Shown here: positions 34,428 through 43,432 of the stretch, one piece after another
How positions within the stretch are numbered: position 1 is the stretch's first letter
How the letters are laid out: each line of letters opens with the position of its first letter
Translations under genes and position numbers: made by a program
The notes under the pieces: model-generated
Database searches by the model: none
Told to the model about the DNA's origin: nothing
Seen by the model: the letters and a program-made list of their open reading frames with translations, nothing else
NCBI GenBank assembly: GCA_029203125.1
Contig: CP119317.1
Location: 3,534,001 to 3,598,000, forward strand
DNA from: Candidatus Cohnella colombiensis
Lineage (GTDB): Bacteria > Bacillota > Bacilli > Paenibacillales > Paenibacillaceae
DNA length: 64,000 bases
Reading direction: 5' to 3'

Positions 34428-35543
34428 ATGTTTATTGTCTTTATATTGGTAGCATTAGTTGTGTATAGTCTACTCGTTTACTATATTGGTCGAAGTGGAT
34501 GGAGCTTCTTTAAGCCGAGCAATGCCACAGGGTGGAAATGGATTTACATCGGGTGTGTTGTGCTCTTGTCTACTTCTTTCCTGCTAGGGAGAATCGGGCA
34601 CGGTACGATTATACTGCAAGTCATAGGCTCTTACTGGATCATGCTATTCTGTTTACTACTCTTGCTATTACCCATCGTTCATATATGCATTTGGCTGCTA
34701 GGCTATACTCGCTTGCCTCGACATCGTGTGAAGCGTGTAGCAGGCATTGTCATCCTGATCACATTAATCACATGTATCGCATACGGCTCCTATAATGCAT
34801 ACAGTCCTGTTGTTCGAACCTATGAGATTGAGATTGAAAATGAAGCTTTAGCAAATGAGAAGTTATCGATTGTAATGGCGGCGGACATGCACTTCGGACA
34901 TCTATCAGGGAGTAATCATGCAAAGCGTTTAGTATCGCAGGTGAACGCACTTCATCCAGACCTCGTCTTGTTCCCAGGAGATCTCATCGACGATGATATT
35001 AGACCTTATTTGAATAAAGGGATAGATGAAATCCTCCAAGGTATTGAATCCACATACGGTGTTTATGCATCTCTTGGCAATCATGACAAGGATAAGGGGA
35101 CGATGAAAGAGCTGATTGCCTCACTGGAGCGAAGTAACATGACGTTGCTCTATGACGAATCGATAACGATTGCAGATAAGTTCACGCTTATTGGCCGTAA
35201 GGACAAGAGCGATCCAGATCGCGCTCAACTCTCAGAGTTATTAGTCGAGGTGGATCAGACGAAGCCCCTGTTCCTGTTGGAGCACCAGCCCTATGAGCTC
35301 GGTACTGCTGCGGATCAGGGAATTGATCTCATGGTTTCAGGTCATACCCATCGCGGTCAGATTGCTCCCGCTCATCTCTTCACCCAAATGATCTACGAGA
35401 ATGACTGGGGCTACCTCCTCAAAGGAAGTATGCATTCTATTGTTACTTCAGGCTATGGGTTTTGGGGGCCTCCGATTAGAATCGGAAGCCAATCTGAAAT
35501 TGTTCACATCATCGTGACTTTCACCGATGGGAAATCTGAATAG
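34428..35543 (+). CDS. Membrane-anchored metallophosphoesterase (YkuE/YaeI-like)
   Basis: A 371-residue protein. The N-terminal 130 residues hold four hydrophobic segments; the catalytic domain faces away from them. Metal-binding motifs are complete: MAADMHFGHLSG, LVLFPGDLIDDDI, YASLGNHDKDKGT, LLEHQPYEL and LMVSGHTHRGQIAP. The end GYGFWGPPIRIGSQSEI is typical of the YkuE group. Reported substrates include lipid-linked phosphates, but none is proved here. GAGAGGAGG precedes the ATG. Confidence 0.87.
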   Translation: MFIVFILVALVVYSLLVYYIGRSGWSFFKPSNATGWKWIYIGCVVLLSTSFLLGRIGHGTIILQVIGSYWIMLFCLLLLLLPIVHICIWLLGYTRLPRHRVKRVAGIVILITLITCIAYGSYNAYSPVVRTYEIEIENEALANEKLSIVMAADMHFGHLSGSNHAKRLVSQVNALHPDLVLFPGDLIDDDIRPYLNKGIDEILQGIESTYGVYASLGNHDKDKGTMKELIASLERSNMTLLYDESITIADKFTLIGRKDKSDPDRAQLSELLVEVDQTKPLFLLEHQPYELGTAADQGIDLMVSGHTHRGQIAPAHLFTQMIYENDWGYLLKGSMHSIVTSGYGFWGPPIRIGSQSEIVHIIVTFTDGKSE

Positions 35544-35674
35544 ACTAACAATGGAGTCAGCCCCTGAGCAACGATATCTATAATTCATTGCATATATGTA
35601 CTTGAATAGATAATAATAGTTATTAGAATTACACATCATATACTATAATTCGCAAACTTGAGGAGCGGTGAACG

Positions 35675-36400
35675 TTGGCACAAGTGATAAAAGGAAAAGT
35701 GGCATTCGTAACTGGAGCTGGACGCGGAATTGGTAAAGCCGTTGCAATTGAATTAGCTAAAGAGGGCGTAAACTTAGGGCTCTTGGCCAGAACTGAGGAT
35801 GCGTTACAGGAAGTTGCGAAGGAAATCGAAGCGTTGGGTGTACAAGTTGCTTATGCAGCAGTTGATGTTTCTTCACTGGAGCAAGTGGAGCAAGCGATCA
35901 ACAAGATTACGAATGAATTGGGTACAGCAGACATCTTAATCAACAATGCAGGCATTGGTACATTCTCGAAGCTAGTAGAGATGGATCCTGAACAATGGAA
36001 ACAAATTATTGATGTCAATCTTATGGGAACCTACTATGTCACGCGTACCGTTCTTCCACAATTAATTGAGAAGAATAGTGGAGACATTATCAATATTTCA
36101 TCCACCAATGGATTGAATGGCGCTGCAGGATCGAGTGCATATAGTGCTTCGAAATTTGGTGTCATCGGACTTACAGAATCCTTAGCACAAGAGGTTCGGC
36201 GCAACAATATTAGAGTGACAGCATTAGCTCCAAGTACAATTGCAACCGATCTAGCTAAGAGCTCATCCTTAATTGCTGATGGCAAAGTCGAACAATACAT
36301 GCATCCTGAAGATTTTGCAGAATACATCGTTTCACAATTGAAATTAAGTCAAAGGATGTATATCAAGTCAGCAAGTCTACTCAATACGAATCCATTCTGA
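35675..36400 (+). CDS. 3-oxoacyl-ACP reductase-like short-chain dehydrogenase
   Basis: A 241-residue classical SDR of the FabG/YqjQ-like type. Visible: AFVTGAGRGIGKAVAIEL (NADP loop), LINNAGIGTF, IINISSTNGLNGAAGSS with the catalytic Ser, and YSASKFGVIGLTESL with Tyr-x3-Lys. The start is a TTG with GAGGAG nine nt upstream. A -10-like TATAAT at 35644-35649 suggests its own promoter. Substrate unknown; being away from fatty acid synthesis genes it is probably not the housekeeping FabG. Confidence 0.85.
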   Translation: MAQVIKGKVAFVTGAGRGIGKAVAIELAKEGVNLGLLARTEDALQEVAKEIEALGVQVAYAAVDVSSLEQVEQAINKITNELGTADILINNAGIGTFSKLVEMDPEQWKQIIDVNLMGTYYVTRTVLPQLIEKNSGDIINISSTNGLNGAAGSSAYSASKFGVIGLTESLAQEVRRNNIRVTALAPSTIATDLAKSSSLIADGKVEQYMHPEDFAEYIVSQLKLSQRMYIKSASLLNTNPF

Positions 36401-36429
36401 CTCTGCCTGTAGCTGTAATCCCTTAGAAC

Positions 36430-36472
36430 ATCCAGATTGTGCGGTTCATACCCGCTCAGTCTGGATTTTTTT
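36430..36472 (+). terminator. Intrinsic terminator of the SDR gene
   Basis: ATCCAGA pairs with TCTGGAT, inner GCGG with CCGC, followed by seven T residues. Confidence 0.75.
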
Positions 36473-36622
36473 GATTACGCACTCCTCTAACTAAGTTCAG
36501 TATCTTGCATTGTTCAATACCAGCAGTTATAATAATCGCTAGGTAGTGAACAATGAATAGTACTGAATATTAAGCTATACAGATGTGTATGTTCAGTAAT
36601 GCTGGGGGTGCAGTGAACAAAC

Positions 36623-36952
36623 ATGGATATCAACGTGCAGTTCAAAAAAGGAGCCTTAGAGCTTTGTGTATTGGTACTGATCCATAGAAAAGAAAGATAT
36701 GGGTTTGAATTAGCCCAACAGGTTTCTCAATATGTGCAAGTCGCTGAAGGTGCATTATACCCTCTATTAAGAAGACTTGTCACAGAAGGTCACTGTACGA
36801 CTTACTTACAGGAATCGAATGAAGGCCCCTCGAGAAAGTACTATAGGTTAACACCCGAGGGCGAGCACTATATGAACAAGATGATCACGGAATGGAACCA
36901 TTTTGTTACAGGTGTATCTAATTTGTTGGAAGAGGGTGCTGTACATGAATAG
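36623..36952 (+). CDS. PadR-family transcriptional regulator
   Basis: A 109-residue winged-helix protein with the PadR layout: LELCVLVLIHRKERYGFELA, VAEGALYPLLRRLVTEGHCT (recognition helix) and SRKYYRLTPEGEHY (wing), then a C-terminal dimer helix. PadR proteins repress envelope or detoxification genes. The following HAAS and DUF4097 genes overlap or abut it, and this three-gene order recurs in Firmicutes as an envelope-stress cassette; autorepression is the expected control. The -10/-35 region lies within 36530-36600. Confidence 0.88.
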   Translation: MDINVQFKKGALELCVLVLIHRKERYGFELAQQVSQYVQVAEGALYPLLRRLVTEGHCTTYLQESNEGPSRKYYRLTPEGEHYMNKMITEWNHFVTGVSNLLEEGAVHE

Positions 36953-37496
36953 AACACAGTTTCTAACGCTGCTTCGCAAGGAACTTGGCTCTATGCCGAT
37001 CAAAGAACAAAATGAATTATTAGAGGATTACGAATCACACTATGCATTTGGTCAACAAGAAGGGAAGACGGAAGAGCAAATCTCAGTTGAATTAGGAGAT
37101 CCTATAGAATTGGCTGTAGAGGCTACGGCTGAATATCATAGAAATTTTCCTGCTAAGGTCAAAGTGTCAACTACGGTTTCTAATACAACCTTCTCTATCG
37201 TAGGGTTATTCCTGCTTAACTTTGTACTTGCGGTAGTGCCACTCGGTATAGCCATTTGGGCTACTTGGTTAAGCTTACTGGTAGCTTCCATCATGCTCAT
37301 TGTTGCACCACTAATCGTATCCGCTGACTTTATCATCAATCAGTATTTTAGTATGGGAAAGTTATTTGCATGTATTACTCTGTCTGGTATAGGAATCTTC
37401 ATTAGCTTCGGTGTCCTTTACATTGGAAAAGAACTGAACAAGATCACTGTGTCTTACTATAATTGGAATAAACGTGTAATTACAGGAGGTCAGTAA
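36945..37496 (+). CDS. HAAS/DUF1700 domain membrane protein
   Basis: A 183-residue protein. The first 65 residues form the helical HAAS (DUF1700) signalling domain: FLTLLRKELGSMPIKEQNEL and GKTEEQISVELGDPIELAVE. Three hydrophobic segments follow (FSIVGLFLLNFVLAVVPLGI to LFACITLSGIGIFISFGVLY). The ATG at 36945 overlaps the PadR stop and has GGAAGAGGG upstream. HAAS domains bind the paired PadR regulator or sensor in related systems, so it may pass a membrane signal to PadR; inference. Confidence 0.82.
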   Translation: MNRTQFLTLLRKELGSMPIKEQNELLEDYESHYAFGQQEGKTEEQISVELGDPIELAVEATAEYHRNFPAKVKVSTTVSNTTFSIVGLFLLNFVLAVVPLGIAIWATWLSLLVASIMLIVAPLIVSADFIINQYFSMGKLFACITLSGIGIFISFGVLYIGKELNKITVSYYNWNKRVITGGQ

Positions 37497-37497
37497 T

Positions 37498-38346
37498 ATG
37501 AGGAAAGGGTGGGTAATCACTGCTTATGCTCTAATCATTATAGGTGTAATTGGGTTAGCATTTAACAAATTCGATCTCGGTAATAAGCAGAAAATAAGTA
37601 TTAATAAAGAGTGGACATTTGACGCTGCAACATTAAAGAATATGACCGTAATTGGCAGCTCAGATAATTTAGAAGTGGAATTTGTGCGAAGTAATGATGG
37701 AACTGGCTTTATAGAGGTGGACGGGGAGTTTAGCCAGCAAGTGGTCGATCGAATTATGAGTACCGCTATTTCAGGTGACAGCTTCCAATTAGATCTATCC
37801 GCTGACTCGGAATTTACGGTTTTCGCATTCGATTTTTCTAATCCAAAAACTCATATTACTGTGACTATACCTGATGGAGAGACCCTGGACACCTTAGATG
37901 TAAATTCAACCTCTGGAAATACAAAAGTTAGAAATATATTGGCGGCTAATGCGACAGTTACGACTACATCGGGCAACCTTACAGTAGCAGATACACAGAT
38001 CGATAACTTAATTCTGAAAGCCAATTCCGGTAATATTATTGCTGAGGAAATTACTAGTAACCTTGATGTCTCTATCACATCGGGAAATATGAAGATTACC
38101 GACCTATCCGGCGAGCTGTCGGCTAAGGCGAACTCAGGAAACATTACCGTTACCCAAAAAACAACGGGCAGTGCAAAAGTTCAAGCTACATCAGGGAATG
38201 TACACTTTACTGTTGCTAATGGCTTCAGCGGCATCTACAATCTACGAGCAAATTCTGGAAATATTAAATCACCCGATTCCATTGGAACTTCATCAGACAT
38301 TATTAATATCCAAACGACGTCAGGAAATATTAAAGTGAAAGAATAG
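37498..38346 (+). CDS. DUF4097 beta-solenoid protein (LiaG-like)
   Basis: A 282-residue protein with one N-terminal hydrophobic anchor (GWVITAYALIIIGVIGLAF) and an outward repeat domain. Eight copies of (T/N)SGN spaced 17-24 residues (STSGNTKV, TTSGNLTV, ANSGNIIA, ITSGNMKI, ANSGNITV, ATSGNVHF, ANSGNIKS, TTSGNIKV) mark the turns of a right-handed beta solenoid, as in DUF4097 proteins such as LiaG. It probably binds or lines the wall or membrane surface. It starts one base after the HAAS stop, with AGGAGG before the ATG. Confidence 0.85.
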   Translation: MRKGWVITAYALIIIGVIGLAFNKFDLGNKQKISINKEWTFDAATLKNMTVIGSSDNLEVEFVRSNDGTGFIEVDGEFSQQVVDRIMSTAISGDSFQLDLSADSEFTVFAFDFSNPKTHITVTIPDGETLDTLDVNSTSGNTKVRNILAANATVTTTSGNLTVADTQIDNLILKANSGNIIAEEITSNLDVSITSGNMKITDLSGELSAKANSGNITVTQKTTGSAKVQATSGNVHFTVANGFSGIYNLRANSGNIKSPDSIGTSSDIINIQTTSGNIKVKE

Positions 38347-38372
38347 CCCTATCATACTAACTTGTCTACAAA

Positions 38373-38403
38373 AGGGAGACCCCTATTCCTAGAGGTCTCC
38401 CTT
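38373..38403 (+). terminator. Terminator of the PadR cassette
   Basis: AGGGAGACC pairs with GGTCTCCCT, with an inner CCT/AGG pair; the tail TTCCTAT is only weakly T-rich. Confidence 0.5.
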
Positions 38404-38497
38404 CCTATATCCTCTGTTGGTATTATTTCAGTTACTTTAGTGAATCATTTAAGTGACTATTTTAATACACATGATGCTCAGGACAGGATGATCTGTT

Positions 38498-40024
38498 ATG
38501 TTCTCGATATTTAATTTCTTGAGGAAAATCCGCAATTCCAAATCTCACAAGTCAAACAAACCTGCTGGTTTTCAACAAAATAATCCTCTTAGCCCTAAGC
38601 TCTCCGCTAACCTGCACCACATCGAGCATATGTTTAACTTGACTCCCGATTTAGTTATTCGGCACATTCATGCGAGACAGGGCGCAGCCCCCGCTGCTCT
38701 CGTCTATTTGGATGGTTTAGTTAATAAAGATGCGATAAACAACAACATATTGCGTGAACTGACCCATAAAGACCCAGAAGAGGTCAGTGTCGGAAGTATT
38801 CATAAAGAATCAGAGTGGGGACAGATTGAGGATGCCATTTTACAGGGCAATAGTGTGCTTTTTGTCGATGGGCAGCCAGACTCCACCATCTATGGTACGC
38901 AAGGATGGCCCCAAAGAGCGGTTGAAGATTCTCATGTTGAAACGTCCCTTCGAGGAGCGCATCAAGGTTTCGTAGAAACCGGGAGTCAGAACATAGCTAT
39001 GATTCGAAGGTACATACCTAACAGGGAGCTGAAGATCAAAGAACTGACTGTAGGTCGACGGGGTAGAACGAAGATCTCAATTATGTATTTGGCCGATGTA
39101 GCTCGTCCAGATGTACTCGAGGAACTCGAAACACGCATCAAAAGGATCGATATCGATGCGATCATGAATACAGGGGAGCTAGCTGAATTAATCGAGGATA
39201 ATCCCTATTCACCCTTTCCACAGCTTATTCTGACGGAAAGACCTGACACTGCGACTTCTCATATTCTGCAAGGAAGATACATTGTGGTCGTTGATAAATC
39301 GCCAACCGTTATGGCTGCTCCAGCTCATTTTTTCACTTTTTTAACGAGTGTTGATGATCACAATTACCGTTGGATGATTGCTTCCTTTATTCGAACCCTC
39401 CGTTTTATAGCCGTAATTATTGCCCTGTTTTTACCTGCCACCTACATTACATTAATTTCATTTAATTATGAAGTCATCCCTGTACAGCTCATTCTCTCGA
39501 TTGCCGAAACGAGATCGCGCGTTCCATTTCCCCCTATCCTCGAGGCCATGCTCATGGAGATCACGATTGAAATGATGAGAGAAGCAGGCATTCGACTACC
39601 TACTCCCATTGGACAAACCATTGGCATCGTGGGGGGAATCGTAATTGGACAAGCAGCTGTACAAGCTGGGATTGTCAGCAATATCATGGTCGTTGTCGTT
39701 GCCACGACCGCCATCGCTTCTTTTCTTATGCCTAACTACGACATGGGTGCAGCCATTCGGCTTCTACGGTTTCCGATGATGATATTAGCTTCAATGTTTG
39801 GAATTATCGGTATTGTTATCGGGGCGATAGCGTTAGTTGCTCATCTCGTTTCTCTTGAATCGTTCGGTATCCCATATGGGAGCCCGCTCGCACCATGGAG
39901 ATTTGCGGATATGAAGGATATGTTCATCCGTGTCCCGATCTGGGCAATGATCAAGAGACCGAAAAGCACTGGCCCCATGCAACCTATCAGACAAAGAAAT
40001 CATCGAGGTGGTGAGGATTCTTGA
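38498..40024 (+). CDS. Spore germinant receptor subunit A (GerA/GerK family)
   Basis: A 508-residue GerAA-type protein. A soluble N-terminal domain (about 1-290: NLTPDLVIRHIHARQGAAPA; VEDSHVETSLRGAHQGFVET) is followed by five hydrophobic segments from FLTSVDDHNYRWMIASFIRT on, including SRVPFPPILEAMLMEITIEM. It sits in the spore inner membrane and, with B and C subunits, responds to nutrients to start germination. Two overlapping partner genes make a complete gerABC-type operon. Germinant specificity cannot be read. The C-terminal tail is basic and short. Confidence 0.93.
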   Translation: MFSIFNFLRKIRNSKSHKSNKPAGFQQNNPLSPKLSANLHHIEHMFNLTPDLVIRHIHARQGAAPAALVYLDGLVNKDAINNNILRELTHKDPEEVSVGSIHKESEWGQIEDAILQGNSVLFVDGQPDSTIYGTQGWPQRAVEDSHVETSLRGAHQGFVETGSQNIAMIRRYIPNRELKIKELTVGRRGRTKISIMYLADVARPDVLEELETRIKRIDIDAIMNTGELAELIEDNPYSPFPQLILTERPDTATSHILQGRYIVVVDKSPTVMAAPAHFFTFLTSVDDHNYRWMIASFIRTLRFIAVIIALFLPATYITLISFNYEVIPVQLILSIAETRSRVPFPPILEAMLMEITIEMMREAGIRLPTPIGQTIGIVGGIVIGQAAVQAGIVSNIMVVVVATTAIASFLMPNYDMGAAIRLLRFPMMILASMFGIIGIVIGAIALVAHLVSLESFGIPYGSPLAPWRFADMKDMFIRVPIWAMIKRPKSTGPMQPIRQRNHRGGEDS

Positions 40025-41121
40025 AGAAGGATGTGACTAATGGAATCACATTTATGCAATTTATATTTATCATCCACGGGAGTCAAGTCGGATTTGGGAT
40101 ACTTTCTCTGCCAAAAGAATTAGCCGACAAAGCAGGCACAGACGGTTGGATCTCCCTCATTGTAGGATGGTTCATGAGCGTAATTGCCAGTATTATCATT
40201 GTACTTATATTGCGAAAATACCCAAATGATACGCTGCCGGATCTTTTAATTCGTCTTTTTGGAAAGATAATCGGTCGAATTTTGATTATTCCTGTTATTT
40301 TTTATTTCGCTTTATTTGTCTGGACGATACTCATAACGGCCATGTTGTTCATTAAGCAATGGTTTCTACCGATGACGCAAGATTATATCATAATGATTCT
40401 ATTGCTTACCCCTGGGTTTTTGATTGCAAGCAAAAGCATTCGAATATTAGGCCGGTATTGTGAGCTCATATTTTATATGATGATTGTTTTGTTTTTAATT
40501 TTCTTGATCCCTGTAAGAGACAGCCACTGGATTCACTTGCTTCCGCTTTTTAAAGAAGGATGGATACCCATTTATCACGGAGTGAGTGCTTCAATCTATT
40601 CTTTCCTTGGGTTTGAAATCATATTTTTTGTATATCCGTTTTTGCAAAAAAAGCATTTGGCGATCCGCGGAGTCGTCATCGCCAATACCATTTCGCTACT
40701 CCTCTATTTGGAGGTTACCCTCATTTGCTTCGCCTTTTTCAGTCCTGACGGAATCATGGACTATAACCAGCCTGTATTAAACCTATTGAAAGTCATCGAA
40801 TTTCATTTTTTAGAACGCATCGACATGTTGTTTTTGGCATTTTATTTATTTGAAATTTCGGCCACTTGGCTAACTTCAACATTCGGTACGATCTTAAGCA
40901 TGGGTCTTCTGTTTGGAAAAAAGAAGCCTGCCTTCTATGCCTCTTTCTTCTTTCTGTTGATCGTCGTACTTGTCTTCCTCATTCATCCATCATGGAATCA
41001 GAATAGACAATGGATGCAATTATGCGCAAAAGCAGGAATTGTTTTCGGCTATATGTTCCCTGTACTTCTTTACCTCTATGTTCTTATATACAATCGACTT
41101 CGACGGAGTGAATCTTTGTGA
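40021..41121 (+). CDS. Spore germinant receptor subunit B (GerAB/GerKB family)
   Basis: A 366-residue ten-helix membrane protein of the amino acid-polyamine-organocation fold (Spore_permease). ITFMQFIFIIHGSQVGFGIL is the usual first helix with the broken G-x-G, followed by LPKELADKAGTDGWISLIVG. This subunit carries the germinant pocket in studied receptors. The TTG start overlaps the A-subunit stop by 4 bp, with GGTGAGG before it; a 4-bp GTGA overlap leads to subunit C. Confidence 0.92.
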   Translation: MKKDVTNGITFMQFIFIIHGSQVGFGILSLPKELADKAGTDGWISLIVGWFMSVIASIIIVLILRKYPNDTLPDLLIRLFGKIIGRILIIPVIFYFALFVWTILITAMLFIKQWFLPMTQDYIIMILLLTPGFLIASKSIRILGRYCELIFYMMIVLFLIFLIPVRDSHWIHLLPLFKEGWIPIYHGVSASIYSFLGFEIIFFVYPFLQKKHLAIRGVVIANTISLLLYLEVTLICFAFFSPDGIMDYNQPVLNLLKVIEFHFLERIDMLFLAFYLFEISATWLTSTFGTILSMGLLFGKKKPAFYASFFFLLIVVLVFLIHPSWNQNRQWMQLCAKAGIVFGYMFPVLLYLYVLIYNRLRRSESL

Positions 41122-42230
41122 GGCACATTTATCTCTTCTACCTACTGCTATCACTTTCTGTAGTTTCAGGTTGCGTGGATCAGACCAATATCGAAGATAT
41201 TTCGCTCTCCTTGATGATAGGGATTGATCTGGATGATAACAATAATCTTGTTGTTTCTTCATCTAGTCCGGTCTTTAATAAAGAAGCGAAACAAATGGAG
41301 GAGAACAATGTCGTTCAAGCTTTCTCTCTTAGACAATCAAGAGAGCAATTCGATTCCATGATCACTGCATTGACGAGTCGCGGCAAAGTCCAAGTGGTGC
41401 TCATCGGCAAACGGATTGTTGAGCATCCAGGCTGGTTCAATCTCCTAGATACTTTCTTTCGGGATGGAAAGAATACGACGAAGTCCCGTGTCGTTCTTGT
41501 TGATGGTTCGGTAGCTGATCTGATCAAGTTCGCACCTGCTGATAAGCCACGACTCCCATTATATTTGTTGAAGCTAATCGATACCGCACATAAACAAAAT
41601 ATTACGGTCAAAACATCACTTCAAGAGCTTCATCGCGAATTTAATGAAAAAGGAATGAGTCCTTGTATCACAGTGTTAAAAAAGGACGGTCAAATCAAAA
41701 TAACGGGCACGGCCCTCTTGGATCGTTCTGGTAAATACATCATGACCCTTGACGCCAACGAAACCAAATTGTTACGCATTTTACAGCATGAAAATCATGG
41801 GACATTTCCTTTTACTATCCGCCTCCCTGAGCAGCCTAACAAAGGATTTTTCGAAGAAAACACAATGAGTTTCTTCCCAAATATTCTTAAAACCAAGACA
41901 AAGGTTGCGTTCAAGGATAATGGGTTTATATTCGATGTTCAGATTAAAATGGGTGTTGTTATAACCGAGCGTCTTTTTCTATATGACGCTAAAAACAAAA
42001 CTCCCGAATTAGAGAAGCAAATCCAGGAGGAACTGCAAACGCAAATTGAACAATTGCTCGATAAAATCCAAGGAGCAAAAATCGATCCGATTGGACTTGG
42101 TCTTTATGCAAGAGCCTATGAATATTCAGACTGGAAAAAAGTCGCGGAAAGCTGGGACGAAGCGTTCTCAAACGCAAAAGTGAACGTAAAAGTGAAAGTG
42201 AGAATTAGGGCACATGGCTCAACTTCTTAA
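41118..42230 (+). CDS. Spore germinant receptor subunit C, lipoprotein (GerAC/GerKC family)
   Basis: A 370-residue lipoprotein. The signal peptide ends in the lipobox VVSGC (Cys near residue 18), followed by the three-domain GerC fold, with the signature IEDISLSLMIGIDLDDNNNL at the start and IDPIGLGLYARAYEYSDWKK near the C-terminus. It starts at a GTG overlapping the B-subunit stop. It needs lipidation and cleavage (LspA). Completes the operon; no terminator was seen between it and the convergent gene at 42267. Confidence 0.92.
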   Translation: MRHIYLFYLLLSLSVVSGCVDQTNIEDISLSLMIGIDLDDNNNLVVSSSSPVFNKEAKQMEENNVVQAFSLRQSREQFDSMITALTSRGKVQVVLIGKRIVEHPGWFNLLDTFFRDGKNTTKSRVVLVDGSVADLIKFAPADKPRLPLYLLKLIDTAHKQNITVKTSLQELHREFNEKGMSPCITVLKKDGQIKITGTALLDRSGKYIMTLDANETKLLRILQHENHGTFPFTIRLPEQPNKGFFEENTMSFFPNILKTKTKVAFKDNGFIFDVQIKMGVVITERLFLYDAKNKTPELEKQIQEELQTQIEQLLDKIQGAKIDPIGLGLYARAYEYSDWKKVAESWDEAFSNAKVNVKVKVRIRAHGSTS

Positions 42231-42266
42231 TATTAGACTTTTAGAAATGAGCTGATTAGTATGATT

Positions 42267-43241
42267 TCAGCCTTCAATAAATTGCAGTGTACATCTGTAA
42301 TGATGATCAATGAGACCTTGTGCAAATTGTTGATCTGGAAATCCTCGATGAAGCAGCTTCAGCCCACCCGAAGTTAAAGAAATATGGTGATGGAATCGAT
42401 AAAATAATATCCTGTTCGTGTCGAGATTATCATGCTTTAAATATCGATAGAAGTCACCAAAACGGAATTCTAAAAAACTGTGTTCGTGCTCAATATCAAA
42501 GAACTCGGCTCCTTCGATATCGATTAAATAGGGTTCAAAACTGTCAGTAACCAATATATGGTCTGGACCTAGTTCCCCATGTATAAATCCATAGCGACTT
42601 CTAGGATCTATTTGTGATTCAAGTTCATACAGTTTTTCAAGCATCTTGCTCTGATTTGCTCGGATACCTTCAATATGTTGGGAGGCATACGACAACTGAA
42701 TTTTGGCATTTTCCAATTGCAAGAGATGACAACTCTCCCTATTGTTACTGATCTGATTTGGTTTCCCGTAGATTTGTCTTTCGTTAGCATGCATGCCAGT
42801 AAGCATATGTCCAACTCTCTCAAATACTTGATCTTGAACTCTTGGGTCTGAATGGTGGAAATAGTCTTCCGCCTTATGTCCATTTACATATTCAACAAGG
42901 GCATAATCAAACGTGTACCGGCTTCTCTCCTTATTTAGGTCATAAAGAGCAGGGGTTTGAACGCCAATTTCAGTTAAAAATCTGTTGTTTACTTCAAATA
43001 AATCACTTCCGTAGGATCGTGCATTTAAATCTTCGTTTGCTATTTCCTCTTGAAAATAATTCGCGGCAAGATCCCATACATACAAAATGCAAGAGAATCC
43101 ATTAATGCAGTCTATCTTGTAGACTACCTTTTGAGCACCACCATGCATTTTTGTTGCATTCGCAACTAAATAACTGTTACCGAAAGTCTTTCTCACATAT
43201 TCCTGTAAATCATGTCGATTAAGGTGACAAAAAAATTCCAA
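42267..43241 (-). CDS. Aminoglycoside phosphotransferase (APH)-fold kinase
   Basis: A protein of about 324 residues with the APH/choline-kinase fold. The ATP site includes GGAQKVVYKIDC and YDYALVEYVNGHKA. The catalytic loop is YGFIHGELGPDHILV, where the usual Asp is Glu and the usual Asn is His, and the metal loop is PYLIDIEGAEFFD. This variant loop recurs in uncharacterised Paenibacillus/Bacillus homologues. The start is uncertain: TTG at 43241 has GGAGTG 7 nt upstream, while ATGs at 43256 and 43301 have none. Substrate unknown; true antibiotic resistance should not be assumed. Confidence 0.72.
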   Translation of the reverse strand: MEFFCHLNRHDLQEYVRKTFGNSYLVANATKMHGGAQKVVYKIDCINGFSCILYVWDLAANYFQEEIANEDLNARSYGSDLFEVNNRFLTEIGVQTPALYDLNKERSRYTFDYALVEYVNGHKAEDYFHHSDPRVQDQVFERVGHMLTGMHANERQIYGKPNQISNNRESCHLLQLENAKIQLSYASQHIEGIRANQSKMLEKLYELESQIDPRSRYGFIHGELGPDHILVTDSFEPYLIDIEGAEFFDIEHEHSFLEFRFGDFYRYLKHDNLDTNRILFYRFHHHISLTSGGLKLLHRGFPDQQFAQGLIDHHYRCTLQFIEG

Positions 43242-43364
43242 GACACAACACTCCATTCGTTTTTTTTGCCGGCAACCACACTGTATGATAAATTGAACCA
43301 AAAATATAGACTGTTTCTTTATGCTCTGATATGATGTTGAATAAGGTCTCGAAAAAAATAGTCA

Positions 43365-43400
43365 TACAAAAAAAGCCTTTGGAATCATTCCAAAGGCTTT
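43365..43400 (-). terminator. Terminator of the epimerase gene
   Basis: AAAGCCTTTGGAA pairs perfectly with TTCCAAAGGCTTT (13 bp) around TCA; a run of T residues follows on the minus strand. Confidence 0.85.
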
Positions 43401-43432
43401 ATTATTTGTAATCCTACTCTTTGTTGAATTAA

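Noticed and set aside
42267..43241. Aminoglycoside resistance gene
   Set aside because: Only the kinase fold is supported. The catalytic loop differs from known resistance enzymes and there is no mobile or resistance context.
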